IMG/VR virus record: IMGVR_UViG_3300028581_003594
Span: 1 to 64,000 of that record
Length of the DNA: 64,000 nt
From: a virus
Reading direction: 5' to 3' (one strand)
Shown here: positions 16,155-24,226 of the stretch, one piece after another
Position numbering within the stretch: position 1 is the first letter of the stretch
Layout: every line of letters begins with the position of its first letter
Program-made: the position numbers and the translations under genes
Notes under the pieces: model-generated
What the model was told of the DNA's origin: nothing
Seen by the model: only the letters and a program-made list of their open reading frames with translations
Database searches by the model: none

Positions 16155-16707
16155 AGATATGTATCAAGAAGGTTATATAGGAATTACAACTACAGAAGGT
16201 ATAAATGGGAGATTATATACACACTTCAATAAATTAAAAAACAATTCTCATCCAAACCCAAAATTACAAAACGCTTATAACAAAGATTCTAATCTGATAG
16301 TTGAAACAATTTACAAAGGATCAATAAAGAATTGTATAAAAAAAGAAAAAAAACTTAGACCCTATAAAAATGTAGGATGGAATATTTTAGAGGGTGGAGG
16401 ATTACCTCCTTTACACAATGGTTATATTTGGTTTACAAATGGAAAAAAAAATAAATTAGATATTGATTGTCCGACTGGTTACTGGCCGGGCAGATTAACA
16501 GTTCAAGGAGAAAATCATGGACATTATGGAAAACCAAAAAAATATAAAACAATAGGATTTAAAAAAGGATATACACCTTGGAATAAAGGACTTTCTTTAG
16601 GACCAAAAACAATAGTAAAATGTCCTAATTGTAATAAAAAGGGTGGGTTGCCTATAATGAAAAGATTTCATTTCACAAATTGTAAGGAGATTAATAATGG
16701 GAAATAA
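16120..16707 (+). CDS. GIY-YIG homing endonuclease
   Basis: A 195-aa endonuclease. The catalytic module has YQEGYIGITTT near 15-25 (the GIY-YIG strands) and NGRLYTHFNK with the catalytic Arg near 31. The middle is basic with GYTPWNKGLSLG, a NUMOD3-like DNA-contact segment. The C-terminal CPNC, HFTNC pattern is a likely zinc finger often seen in phage homing nucleases. The gene is extremely AT-rich, overlaps the cupin start by 11 nt and supplies that gene's AAGGAG (16683-16688). It is flanked by two copies of the cupin start, marking it as a recent free-standing insertion. Confidence 0.9.
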   Translation: MKLYWIKRPEHKDMYQEGYIGITTTEGINGRLYTHFNKLKNNSHPNPKLQNAYNKDSNLIVETIYKGSIKNCIKKEKKLRPYKNVGWNILEGGGLPPLHNGYIWFTNGKKNKLDIDCPTGYWPGRLTVQGENHGHYGKPKKYKTIGFKKGYTPWNKGLSLGPKTIVKCPNCNKKGGLPIMKRFHFTNCKEINNGK

Positions 16708-17089
16708 GGCTGGTAAGATATGGGGTTCTACAGAACTAATACATGCCAATGGCGTGTTGGAATTCCATAGGATAGATTTCAAGGCAGGTGGCGTTTGTTC
16801 CAAGCACCAGCACAAGTACAAGTGGAATGGCTTCTACGTGGTCTCGGGCAAGATGAAGATCAAGGTCTGGCAGAGGGATCAGCAAGATCTCATTGATGAA
16901 ACTGTATTAGGACCGGGAGATTTTACTAAAGTTAAACCAGGATACTATCATCTGTTTGAAGGTTTGGAAGATGGCATGGCTTTCGAACTTTATTGGGCTG
17001 AATTCAACCACGATGACATACAGAGAGAGAACGTGGGTCACTTCAGGAGCGGCAACGTTGTGAGACTGGATAAGAAAGATAAAAAATAA
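16697..17089 (+). CDS. Cupin-domain protein
   Basis: A 130-aa single-domain cupin. GGVCSKHQHKYKWNGFYVVSG near 34-54 carries the first metal-binding His/His pair and the conserved Gly, and VLGPGDFTKVKPGYYHLFE near 75-93 is the second cupin motif with its His. Such proteins are often isomerases or metal-binding sugar enzymes; I cannot assign a reaction. The start was rebuilt after the GIY-YIG insertion. It is coupled to the DUF6614-like gene (shared base at 17089) and lies between the YhhQ and queE genes. Confidence 0.8.
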   Translation: MGNKAGKIWGSTELIHANGVLEFHRIDFKAGGVCSKHQHKYKWNGFYVVSGKMKIKVWQRDQQDLIDETVLGPGDFTKVKPGYYHLFEGLEDGMAFELYWAEFNHDDIQRENVGHFRSGNVVRLDKKDKK

Positions 17090-17502
17090 TGGCCGACATC
17101 TATCACATATGGTGCGACCCAAAGGAAGGGGTCGACGGCAAGGACTTCGCAGAGAAGATCAGGATCTTCCTGGGAGAACTGGTCAGAGACGGCAAGCTGG
17201 AGTCATTCAGGGTCATGAGGATGAAGTTGGGATTCAGGAGCATGGAACTTCCGGACTTCCACATCATGATGGAGACCAAGAACATGCAGCAGCTGGATGA
17301 CGCCATGAGCCTCGTGGGACGCAGGACCGGAGAATTGGAAGGACACCATGTGGCCATGAACTCCCTGGTTGACAAGAACACAATACAACATGCATTGTAC
17401 AGAGACTTCCCTGACGCTTTCCTTGGCAAGACTGGCAATGAGCCAAGCGAGGAAATAAAAGAAATATTAAAGGCAGTGGATCACTTTCATGAGCAAGATT
17501 AA
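17089..17502 (+). CDS. DUF6614-like protein
   Basis: A 137-aa alpha/beta protein. The pattern YHIWCDPKEGVDGKDFAEKI, RVMRMKLGFRSMELPDFHIMMET and GHHVAMNSLVDKN matches what I remember of the DUF6614 family, in which the ferredoxin-like fold has conserved His and Glu residues. No activity is known to me. It overlaps queE by 14 nt, so it is produced with it, and a small accessory role in the same pathway is possible. Confidence 0.65.
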   Translation: MADIYHIWCDPKEGVDGKDFAEKIRIFLGELVRDGKLESFRVMRMKLGFRSMELPDFHIMMETKNMQQLDDAMSLVGRRTGELEGHHVAMNSLVDKNTIQHALYRDFPDAFLGKTGNEPSEEIKEILKAVDHFHEQD

Positions 17503-18349
17503 GATAGCAGAACTATTCTACAGCATACAGGGCGAGGGTCGCTACATGGGAGTGCCTTCCGTGTTCATGCGCACATTTGGCTGCAACTTCACCTGTGCGG
17601 GTTTTGGCCTAACCAAAGGCATGCGCAGTGACGAGAATGACCGAGTGTTTGAACAACACAAACTGCATCCTTTCAAAGATTACAAAGAGCTGCCTCTGGT
17701 GAACACAGGCTGTGATTCATATGCATCATGGGATCCACGATTCAAAGATCTATCTCCCATGCTGACATCAGATGCCATTGTGGAAAGAACTATGGAGATA
17801 TTGCCTCACAGACGATGGGTGGATGAACATTTCATATTCACAGGCGGAGAACCATTGCTGGGTTGGCAGAGAGCATATCCTGATTTGTTGGAACACGCGA
17901 AGATGCAAGAACTCAAAGAAATAACATTTGAGACCAATGGCACTCAAAAATTACATGTTGATTTTAAAAAATATTTGCAAGAATGGACACAACGCAACAA
18001 CAGAAACAAAGACAGCATTACATTTTCGGTCAGCGCAAAATTAAGCGTGAGCGGAGAAAAACGTGAAGAAGCCATACTGCCTGAAGTGGTGACAGAATAT
18101 GGTGAAGTGGGTCATGTGTATTTGAAATTTGTGGTGGCAGATCAAACAGATGTGCAGGAGGCCATGGAAGCAGTGAAAGATTATCGTAAAGCAGGATTCT
18201 CGGGATCAGTATATCTGATGCCTGTGGGTGGAGTGGAAAGCGTCTACCACATGAACAATAAAACAGTGGCAGAACTGGCAATGAAGATGGGATATAGATA
18301 CAGTGATAGATTACAGGTGCCTCTGTTTAAAAATGCGTGGGGCACATAA
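17489..18349 (+). CDS. queE: 7-carboxy-7-deazaguanine synthase (radical SAM)
   Basis: A 286-aa QueE homologue. QueE converts 6-carboxytetrahydropterin to 7-carboxy-7-deazaguanine. FYSIQGEGRYMG near 10 is the family signature, TFGCNFTC near 29-36 gives the first two cluster cysteines, and TGGEPLL near 117 is the SAM-binding GGE motif. The third cysteine appears to be in VNTGCDSYASWD near 73, so the CxxxC and the last Cys are separated by roughly 37 residues instead of 2. This extended cluster loop is the phage-type arrangement as I recall it. It ends the deazaguanine block. Confidence 0.88.
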   Translation: MSKIKIAELFYSIQGEGRYMGVPSVFMRTFGCNFTCAGFGLTKGMRSDENDRVFEQHKLHPFKDYKELPLVNTGCDSYASWDPRFKDLSPMLTSDAIVERTMEILPHRRWVDEHFIFTGGEPLLGWQRAYPDLLEHAKMQELKEITFETNGTQKLHVDFKKYLQEWTQRNNRNKDSITFSVSAKLSVSGEKREEAILPEVVTEYGEVGHVYLKFVVADQTDVQEAMEAVKDYRKAGFSGSVYLMPVGGVESVYHMNNKTVAELAMKMGYRYSDRLQVPLFKNAWGT

Positions 18350-18375
18350 TATGGTAATGACATGTTGGAAAACAA

Positions 18376-18404
18376 TTGATTTATTCCAAGAAGTGTTGTA
18401 AAAT
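18376..18404 (+). promoter_or_regulatory. Sigma70-like promoter giving a leaderless mRNA
   Basis: TTGATT at 18376-18381, a 17-nt spacer and TAAAAT at 18399-18404. The ATG at 18411 begins 6 nt beyond the -10. An AGAGG lies between them but would be too close to be transcribed as a leader. Confidence 0.7.
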
Positions 18405-18410
18405 AGAGGT

Positions 18411-18722
18411 ATGAAAGTGAAGAAAACAAAAGACACAACCATTAAGAAAACTACCAAGAGCGAAGAGCCCATGGTCAAGGTATTGCAAGTGAATGTGAAT
18501 CCAGAAAACCCGAGGAATGGATTTTTTGAACTGGACTGGAATGATGAATTCGTCAACATGCTGAAGCAAAATGGCTACAAGGGAGAATCAGAAGAAGAGA
18601 TAGTGGACAGATGGTTCCAGAGCCTTTGCAGGACCATCGGCAACGAGCAAGGCATAGACATAACTGGCGCAGGTTATGTGCAAATCAATCGAAGAAACGA
18701 CGGCAAGACTGAGGTATCATAG
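18411..18722 (+). CDS. Small conserved phage protein, unknown
   Basis: A 103-aa protein. The Lys/Thr-rich first 20 residues look disordered. The core NPENPRNGFFELDWNDEFV, then GESEEEIVDRWFQSLCRTI is a pattern I recall from T4-like aquatic phage genomes near rnh. Function unknown. It opens the operon that continues into RNase H. Confidence 0.7.
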   Translation: MKVKKTKDTTIKKTTKSEEPMVKVLQVNVNPENPRNGFFELDWNDEFVNMLKQNGYKGESEEEIVDRWFQSLCRTIGNEQGIDITGAGYVQINRRNDGKTEVS

Positions 18723-18725
18723 GGC

Positions 18726-19709
18726 ATGACCCACATACTAGTGGACACTGCAAATACTTTTTTCAGGGCGAGGCACGTCATACGTGGTGATGCCTCTGAG
18801 AAGATCGGCATGGCCATACACATCACGCTAAACTCTATCAAGAAAGCCTGGAATGATTTTGATGGCTCGCACGTGGTGTTCTGCCTAGAAGGTCGTAGTT
18901 GGAGGAAAGACCATTATGCTCCCTACAAAAGAAATCGAAAAGAATTAGCAGATGCCATGACAGCCACAGAGCAGGAAGAGAACAAGCTGTTCTGGGAGTG
19001 TTATGATGATTTCGTGGATTTTATCAGGACCAAGACCAACGTCACGGTGCTGCAAAATGGCAGATGTGAGGCAGATGATCTCATAGCTCGCTGGATCGAT
19101 CTCCATCCCCAACAGCAACATGTTATAATAAGCACAGACAAGGATCTAAATCAATTGGTAGCGCCAAATGTGAGACAATACAATGGCATCACAGAGGAAA
19201 CCATGAAGATGGAGGGATATTTTGACAAGAAGGGTAACCCGGTGATAGACAACAAGACCAAGGAGCACAGGAAAGTAGAGGACCGCGAATGGATGCTGTT
19301 TGAGAAGGCCATGAGGGGAGATCCTTCGGACAACATATTTTCAGCCTTCCCGGGAGTGCGCAAGAAAGGCACCAAGAGCAAAGTGGGATTGATAGAGGCA
19401 TTTGAGGACAGGCTCAACAAGGGCTATGCCTGGAACAATCTCATGCTGAGCAAATGGGTTGATCCCGACGGCATTGAGCACAGGGTGATAGATGATTATG
19501 AGCGTAATAGGTTATTGGTTGACCTGCACGCACAGCCAGAGGCCATCGTGCAGGAATTGGATCAAACCATAGCACAGGCCAAGGCAGAAAACAAACAGAT
19601 ATCACAGGTGGGCATCAGGTTCATGAAGTTCTGCGCCAAATATGACCTGCAAAAGATAACTGAACAGGCACAGTTATACGTGGAACCATTCAATGCGAGG
19701 TTGGCATGA
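18726..19709 (+). CDS. rnh: RNase H / 5'-3' FEN-type nuclease (T4 rnh-like)
   Basis: A 327-aa flap-endonuclease-family nuclease (T4 RNase H has 305 aa), which removes RNA primers during lagging-strand synthesis. Metal-binding acidic motifs are LVDTANTFFRARH at the N-terminus, NGRCEADDLIARWI near 113, ISTDKDLNQLVAPN near 138 and MRGDPSDNIFSAFPGVRKKG near 201, the last starting the helix-hairpin-helix region. GRSWRKDHYAPYKRNR near 56 is the helical-arch entry. It completes the replication set with gp43 and gp45. Confidence 0.9.
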   Translation: MTHILVDTANTFFRARHVIRGDASEKIGMAIHITLNSIKKAWNDFDGSHVVFCLEGRSWRKDHYAPYKRNRKELADAMTATEQEENKLFWECYDDFVDFIRTKTNVTVLQNGRCEADDLIARWIDLHPQQQHVIISTDKDLNQLVAPNVRQYNGITEETMKMEGYFDKKGNPVIDNKTKEHRKVEDREWMLFEKAMRGDPSDNIFSAFPGVRKKGTKSKVGLIEAFEDRLNKGYAWNNLMLSKWVDPDGIEHRVIDDYERNRLLVDLHAQPEAIVQELDQTIAQAKAENKQISQVGIRFMKFCAKYDLQKITEQAQLYVEPFNARLA

Positions 19710-20218
19710 CAGTTAAAGCTAAGATATTGGTGAAGGACAAGTTCTGGATCATTGAGGAGAATGGACAGAAGCTGGGCACACTGCAGAAGAAAGATGACAA
19801 TGGTTGGATCTTCCTGGGCAAGAAAGACCAGAGGCAAGAATATCCCACGCAGGAGAGTCTCTATTCGCGATTTGGATCGGGCATCTTCGCCATGGACATC
19901 ACAGTTCCGCCCAACGAGCCCAAGACCGACGAGAGCGAGTGGCATGTGCATGGCTATCCCTGTTCCCAACAGCCCTACAACAGCATGTTTGATGTGCAGA
20001 AGCAACTGCCCATCTACACCAAGACCCCCAAGAGCAGGAGCCTGTTCTGCGCTGGCTACTACATCATAGACTTCCCCAAAGGATGGAGGAAGGCCTACTG
20101 CCCCAAGGTAATTACACTACAGCGATATGCCTACAAAGGGCCTATCAAAAGCAAGATAGAAATGCAACAGATATTGAACAATGCAATCAAAGAACAAAAT
20201 ACAGACACAACCCATTGA
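19706..20218 (+). CDS. Conserved phage protein, unknown
   Basis: A 170-aa protein overlapping rnh by 4 nt. The N-terminus is a small beta-rich part (ILVKDKFWIIEENGQKLGTL), followed by YPCSQQPYNSMFDVQKQLPI and the distinctive SRSLFCAGYYIIDFPKGWRK near 111-130. I recall this as a conserved hypothetical of marine T4-like phages beside rnh. The conserved CAGYY and HGYPC cysteines may matter functionally. No fold assigned. Confidence 0.75.
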   Translation: MTVKAKILVKDKFWIIEENGQKLGTLQKKDDNGWIFLGKKDQRQEYPTQESLYSRFGSGIFAMDITVPPNEPKTDESEWHVHGYPCSQQPYNSMFDVQKQLPIYTKTPKSRSLFCAGYYIIDFPKGWRKAYCPKVITLQRYAYKGPIKSKIEMQQILNNAIKEQNTDTTH

Positions 20219-20429
20219 AGACTTCATAGCCAGGGTCAGGACTGCCAAGAGCAAGCAGGATAAGAATATCACCCTGACCATGCAGGATGCGGACCGTTTG
20301 GCCGCCAGTTTGAGTCAAACCATGACAAGATTGGTGTCTGTGCAGGAAGACATAATTGAAGCCCTCAAAACAGCACAACAAGCCCAAACAATCAACATCG
20401 AAATGGACGGCGGCAAGTTCAGCAAATAA
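20181..20429 (+). CDS. Small helical phage protein, unknown
   Basis: An 82-aa protein whose ATG lies 38 nt inside the preceding gene. IEDFIARVRTAKSKQDKNI, MQDADRLAASLSQTMTRL and a final helix suggest a short helical bundle. No family recognised beyond similar small proteins in aquatic T4-like phages. Confidence 0.65.
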   Translation: MQSKNKIQTQPIEDFIARVRTAKSKQDKNITLTMQDADRLAASLSQTMTRLVSVQEDIIEALKTAQQAQTINIEMDGGKFSK

Positions 20430-20466
20430 TCTATCTGGTAAAAATTGGTAAATACTATGATAAATT

Positions 20467-20754
20467 ATGTCCAGACCCAAGCCAACCGTGCTGTTAACAA
20501 TCAGCAATAAAGACACTTACAAGCAAGAGGAAGTGCTTGCGGCTGAAGGCATTTGGGCAGTGTTTTACGATGGTAAACCCATCAATCTCAAAAGCTCCAG
20601 TTTGGTCAGCAACTATCCAGGCCCCAAGTACAAGAAGGTATCCTTCTCCAATCCAGGACACGCGGAGAACCTGGCCAAGAAGCTCAACACCATGCACAAG
20701 ACTGACAAGTTTGGCGTGTACCTATTAAAGACCGGCGAAAAATTCAAGAGATAA
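20467..20754 (+). CDS. Small conserved phage protein, unknown
   Basis: A 95-aa basic protein. AEGIWAVFYDGKPINLK and YPGPKYKKVSFSNPGHAENL form a compact alpha/beta pattern that I associate with a conserved hypothetical of marine T4-like phages. A TATGAT lies 5 nt and a GTAAATAC 11 nt before the ATG, but neither is a convincing promoter. Function unknown. Confidence 0.7.
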   Translation: MSRPKPTVLLTISNKDTYKQEEVLAAEGIWAVFYDGKPINLKSSSLVSNYPGPKYKKVSFSNPGHAENLAKKLNTMHKTDKFGVYLLKTGEKFKR

Positions 20755-20762
20755 TTAACAGT

Positions 20763-21158
20763 ATGGACGTCAAGACCGCCTATACTCGCACCTTCATGCA
20801 ATTGCTGAATCAGCCCGATCATGAGGAAACTCTCAAGACCTATTATTATACCTGGTGGCAGAATGTGAGAGAGAGCTATCAGGCCCGATCACTGAGGATG
20901 ACCAAATCAGGATTAGAAATTTTAAAAAAGTTAGAAATCAAGACCTACAGCATCAAATTTCCAGACAAGATCATCTTCACGCCGCAAACTTTCCTATGGT
21001 TGGATGAGTACGTGGATTGTCCATATTATGTGGATAAAAAACAGATTGTGGTCACAATGGAAAGAATGGCCCTGCAATTAATGATGTTCGCGGGAGATGT
21101 GACCAAATATGGGTTGGCTCGTGCAATGAGCAAAATAGACGAGCAAAAAAGTCAGTAA
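20763..21158 (+). CDS. Conserved phage protein, unknown
   Basis: A 131-aa protein with aromatic helices (TYYYTWWQNVRESYQA), a central SGLEILKKLEIKTYSIKFP and CPYYVDKKQIVVTMERMALQLMMFAGD. The last segment is a likely amphipathic helix pair. No enzyme motif is visible. It ends before the next promoter. Confidence 0.7.
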   Translation: MDVKTAYTRTFMQLLNQPDHEETLKTYYYTWWQNVRESYQARSLRMTKSGLEILKKLEIKTYSIKFPDKIIFTPQTFLWLDEYVDCPYYVDKKQIVVTMERMALQLMMFAGDVTKYGLARAMSKIDEQKSQ

Positions 21159-21178
21159 AATCAGTGAGTTATACCCAG

Positions 21179-21206
21179 TTGACCTTATACGGTTTTATGT
21201 TATAAT
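21179..21206 (+). promoter_or_regulatory. Sigma70-like promoter for the MoxR/VWA pair
   Basis: TTGACC at 21179-21184, a 16-nt spacer and TATAAT at 21201-21206. The leader is about 28 nt and has AGAGAGG at 21226-21232 ahead of the ATG at 21240. Confidence 0.75.
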
Positions 21207-21239
21207 GATACTATAACAAACTTTAAGAGAGGTCTTAAA

Positions 21240-22343
21240 ATGGTGAGCAAAAAAGAAAAGGGCACAGCGGTTGGCTCTCAGAACAGAACCGTAACTCCAA
21301 ATGAAGCAAAGGCAGCACTATCGCATTGCCTGCAATTACAAAGACCACTAATGATGTGGGGTGCACCTGGTATTGGTAAATCTGATATCGTCAAACAGGT
21401 CGCAGAAGAACAAGATAGATCAGTGATTGATATCAGGTTGCCATTGTGGGAACCCACAGATATCAAAGGTATTCCTTATTACAACAGCAAAGAAAACAAC
21501 ATGGTCTGGGCTCCACCAGCGGAACTGCCCACCGATCCGGAATCCACTGATATCATATTCCTGGACGAGCTTAATTCGGCTGCTCCTGCTGTGCAGGCCG
21601 CGGCATACCAATTGATATTGAACAGGAGGGTTGGACAATACCATCTTCCCAAGGGCGTGGCCATAGTGGCTGCGGGCAACAGGGACGCGGACAAGGGCGT
21701 GACCTACAGGATGCCGGCGCCGTTGGCCAACAGGTTCGTACACATCGAACTGAGAGTGGACTACGAAGATTGGATGCAGTGGGCGACCCTGCACTACATA
21801 CACCCAGACGTGGTGGGCTATGTCACATTCGCCAAACAAGATTTATATGATTTTGATCCCAAGGGATCATCACGTTCTTTCGCAACTCCAAGATCGTGGA
21901 GTTTCGTCAGCCAACTTCTATCGGACAGCCTGCCTGAAAGTACGCTCACAGACCTCGTGGCAGGCGCAGTAGGAGAGGGCCTGGCCGTTAAGTTTATGAA
22001 CCATCGTAAAATTAGCGGCCAGCTACCTAACCCATCCGACATACTGAGCGGCAAGGTCAAGGATCTAAAGACCAAGGAGATATCTGCGATGTATTCTCTC
22101 ACCGTCAGCCTGTGCTATGAACTGCAACAGGCGCACATAGACAAGCAGAAAAATTGGAACGACATGGCGGACAGGTTCTTCAACTACATGATGGACAACT
22201 TCGAGACCGAGCTGGTTGTGATGGGTGCCAAGATCGCTCTCACAAACTACAAATTGCCATTTGATCCAAGCAAGTTAAAATCATTCGATAGGTTCCATAA
22301 GAAGTTTGGCAAGTATGTCATAACTGCCATGGAGTCTAAATAA
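21240..22343 (+). CDS. MoxR-family AAA+ ATPase
   Basis: A 367-aa AAA+ protein. Walker A is WGAPGIGKSDIVKQV near 39-53, Walker B is IIFLDELNSA near 100, and the sensor region is VAAGNRDADKGVTYRMPAPLANRF near 140-165, with the arginine-bearing end. MoxR ATPases remodel partner proteins and typically work with a VWA-domain protein encoded next door, as here (4-base overlap region at 22343). The likely job is ATP-driven maturation or insertion of a metal-dependent complex; the client is unknown. Confidence 0.9.
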   Translation: MVSKKEKGTAVGSQNRTVTPNEAKAALSHCLQLQRPLMMWGAPGIGKSDIVKQVAEEQDRSVIDIRLPLWEPTDIKGIPYYNSKENNMVWAPPAELPTDPESTDIIFLDELNSAAPAVQAAAYQLILNRRVGQYHLPKGVAIVAAGNRDADKGVTYRMPAPLANRFVHIELRVDYEDWMQWATLHYIHPDVVGYVTFAKQDLYDFDPKGSSRSFATPRSWSFVSQLLSDSLPESTLTDLVAGAVGEGLAVKFMNHRKISGQLPNPSDILSGKVKDLKTKEISAMYSLTVSLCYELQQAHIDKQKNWNDMADRFFNYMMDNFETELVVMGAKIALTNYKLPFDPSKLKSFDRFHKKFGKYVITAMESK

Positions 22344-23587
22344 TGGCTGCGACAGATCAAAAAATTCTAGACAAACTGGTCACGGCGAGGATCGCGCTGT
22401 TGTTGAAGCATCCTTTCTTTGGCAACTTGGCCACGAGGCTCAAAATCGTCAACGCGGACGACTGGTGTCCAACCGCTGCCACTGATGGCAGACACTTCTT
22501 CTACAACATCAAATTCATCGACAGCCTAACACCGAGAGAGACCGAGTTCCTGTTCGGACACGAGGTACTGCACAATGTGTTCGAGCACATGCTGTTGAGG
22601 AGCGAGGGCAGAGATCCTGAGATATGGAACGTGGCTTGCGACTACGCGGTAAACCAGATATTGGTGGACTACAGGATCGGCGAGATGCCCAAGGGCAAGA
22701 AGGGCGAGAACAAGGGCTTCCAGGACGACAAGTACAAGGACTGGGCTTCGGAAAAGATCTACGATGAGCTGATGAAACAGGTCAAGAAGAACAAGGTGGA
22801 CCTAAAGAAATTGGGACAGCTCCTAGACGAGCACATAGAATGGGGCAAGGGCCAGAGACAAGGCGAGGGTGAAGGCAAGGACAAGGATCAGCAGGGACAA
22901 GGATCCGGCGGAAAACCCGTGTACACAAAAGAAGAACTTAAAAAGATCAAGGATGAGATAAAAGAAGCCATGATGTCAGCGGCACAGAGCACAGGTGCGG
23001 GCAATCTCCCTGGCAGCATACAGAGGATGATAAGCGTGCTCACGGAACCAAAATTGAACTGGAGAGAGATCATACAGCAACAGATATTGAGCACCATGAA
23101 GAGCGACTACACGTTCATGAAGCCCAGCAGGAGGAGCTGGCACATGGACGCCATCCTGCCCGGCATGGTCAACGTGGACAGCATTGACATATGCCTGGCC
23201 ATTGACGCATCTGGATCCATAAGTGAACAGCAGTGCAGGGATTTCCTGGGAGAGATCAGGGGCATAATGGAACAGTACAAGGATTTCAAAATACATCTTT
23301 GGTCCTTCGACACCAAGGTTTTCAACCCCAAGATATTCACGCCAGACAACATGGACGAACTAACGGAATACGTGATCGGCTCCGGTGGTGGCACAGATTT
23401 TGACTGCAACTGGGAGTTCATGAAGGAAGAGGGCATAGAGCCCAAGAAATTCATCATGTTCACGGACGGATGGCCCTTTGACAGCTGGGGTGACAAGGAC
23501 TACTGCGACACCATATTCCTTATCAACAACAGCTACGAGAGGAACATACAGGCCCCATTTGGCATGACGGTGAACTATGAGGATTAA
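22343..23587 (+). CDS. Metallopeptidase-like plus VWA protein (DUF2201/COG3864 type)
   Basis: A 414-aa protein with two domains. The N-terminal domain has LFGHEVLHNVFEHM near 70, a HExxH-like zinc site (HEVLH) with a following His, as in the putative metallopeptidase domain of COG3864. A Lys/Gly/Gln-rich linker spans about 110-205. The C-terminal von Willebrand A domain has AIDASGSISE near 285 (MIDAS DxSxS), GGGTDFDC and FTDGWPFDSW. Pairing with the MoxR ATPase resembles cellular MoxR-VWA systems. Whether the HEVLH site is a working protease is not known. Confidence 0.85.
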   Translation: MAATDQKILDKLVTARIALLLKHPFFGNLATRLKIVNADDWCPTAATDGRHFFYNIKFIDSLTPRETEFLFGHEVLHNVFEHMLLRSEGRDPEIWNVACDYAVNQILVDYRIGEMPKGKKGENKGFQDDKYKDWASEKIYDELMKQVKKNKVDLKKLGQLLDEHIEWGKGQRQGEGEGKDKDQQGQGSGGKPVYTKEELKKIKDEIKEAMMSAAQSTGAGNLPGSIQRMISVLTEPKLNWREIIQQQILSTMKSDYTFMKPSRRSWHMDAILPGMVNVDSIDICLAIDASGSISEQQCRDFLGEIRGIMEQYKDFKIHLWSFDTKVFNPKIFTPDNMDELTEYVIGSGGGTDFDCNWEFMKEEGIEPKKFIMFTDGWPFDSWGDKDYCDTIFLINNSYERNIQAPFGMTVNYED

Positions 23588-23840
23588 TCCAAAAAATTTC
23601 CATCCGAGGAAACTGGATCGAATCCCCCCGCATTTCAAGGTCATTGCATTACCAAATCAAATAGAATACCAGCAACACAAGACCACCCGCTGGATACACG
23701 CACACTGCGCTGGCAGGTTCGCCTTGGTAAATGATGTGCAATACCAAAATGACCAAGTCACATCAGTGACCAAGATCGGCTTCGAAGAGCCCAGCGACCT
23801 CACCATGTTCATACTCAGCGGCATGGCCCAGAATGCGTGA
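23577..23840 (+). CDS. Small phage protein, unknown
   Basis: An 87-aa basic protein whose ATG lies inside the last codons of the VWA gene. IPPHFKVIALPNQIEYQQHK and TRWIHAHCAGRFALVNDVQY suggest a small beta-rich fold with several histidines. Translation is probably coupled to the MoxR/VWA pair, so it may be a third component of that unit. Confidence 0.65.
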   Translation: MRINPKNFHPRKLDRIPPHFKVIALPNQIEYQQHKTTRWIHAHCAGRFALVNDVQYQNDQVTSVTKIGFEEPSDLTMFILSGMAQNA

Positions 23841-23849
23841 ATTTAGGCG

Positions 23850-23878
23850 TTGACCACACTAACTAATTTTGTTACAAT
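23850..23878 (+). promoter_or_regulatory. Sigma70-like promoter
   Basis: TTGACC at 23850-23855, a 17-nt spacer and TACAAT at 23873-23878. An AGGAG lies in the leader before the ATG at 23909. It should serve the genes up to the epimerase at 26682. Confidence 0.7.
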
Positions 23879-23908
23879 ATTATTCTAATTGCAATTAGGA
23901 GAAAAAAA

Positions 23909-24223
23909 ATGGCAACAAAAAAAACAAAAAAAGAGACTGAGTCAGTAGCGCCGGCCATGCCAGCTGCCAACGCTCAACCAACTACGCCTCCCCCACAGGG
24001 ACAGGCGCCAGCAGCACCAGATCTAACCATAGCTGATCTAAAAAATATAGGCACCATACTTGACGTGGCTTCCACTAGAGGAGCCTTCAGGGCCAACGAG
24101 ATGGCTACCATAGGATTGGTGTACAACAAACTTCAGATGTTCCTGGCCAGAGTGGCTCCAGAGACCAAACCTGAAGACAACAAAACTGCAACTGCACCAG
24201 CGCCAACAGCGCCAGGAAAGTAG
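23909..24223 (+). CDS. Pro/Ala-rich small phage protein
   Basis: A 104-aa protein. Disordered Lys-rich and Pro/Ala/Gln-rich ends flank a conserved-looking core, LTIADLKNIGTILDVASTRGAFRANEMATIGLVYNKL. Such TRGAFRxxE cores recur in small proteins of marine T4-like phages as I recall. Function unknown. Confidence 0.7.
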   Translation: MATKKTKKETESVAPAMPAANAQPTTPPPQGQAPAAPDLTIADLKNIGTILDVASTRGAFRANEMATIGLVYNKLQMFLARVAPETKPEDNKTATAPAPTAPGK

Positions 24224-24226
24224 ACA

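Noticed and set aside
20448-20461. GTAAATAC and TATGAT before the gene at 20467 as late or early promoter
   Set aside because: GTAAATAC lacks the first motif bases and is 11 nt from the ATG; TATGAT has no -35.
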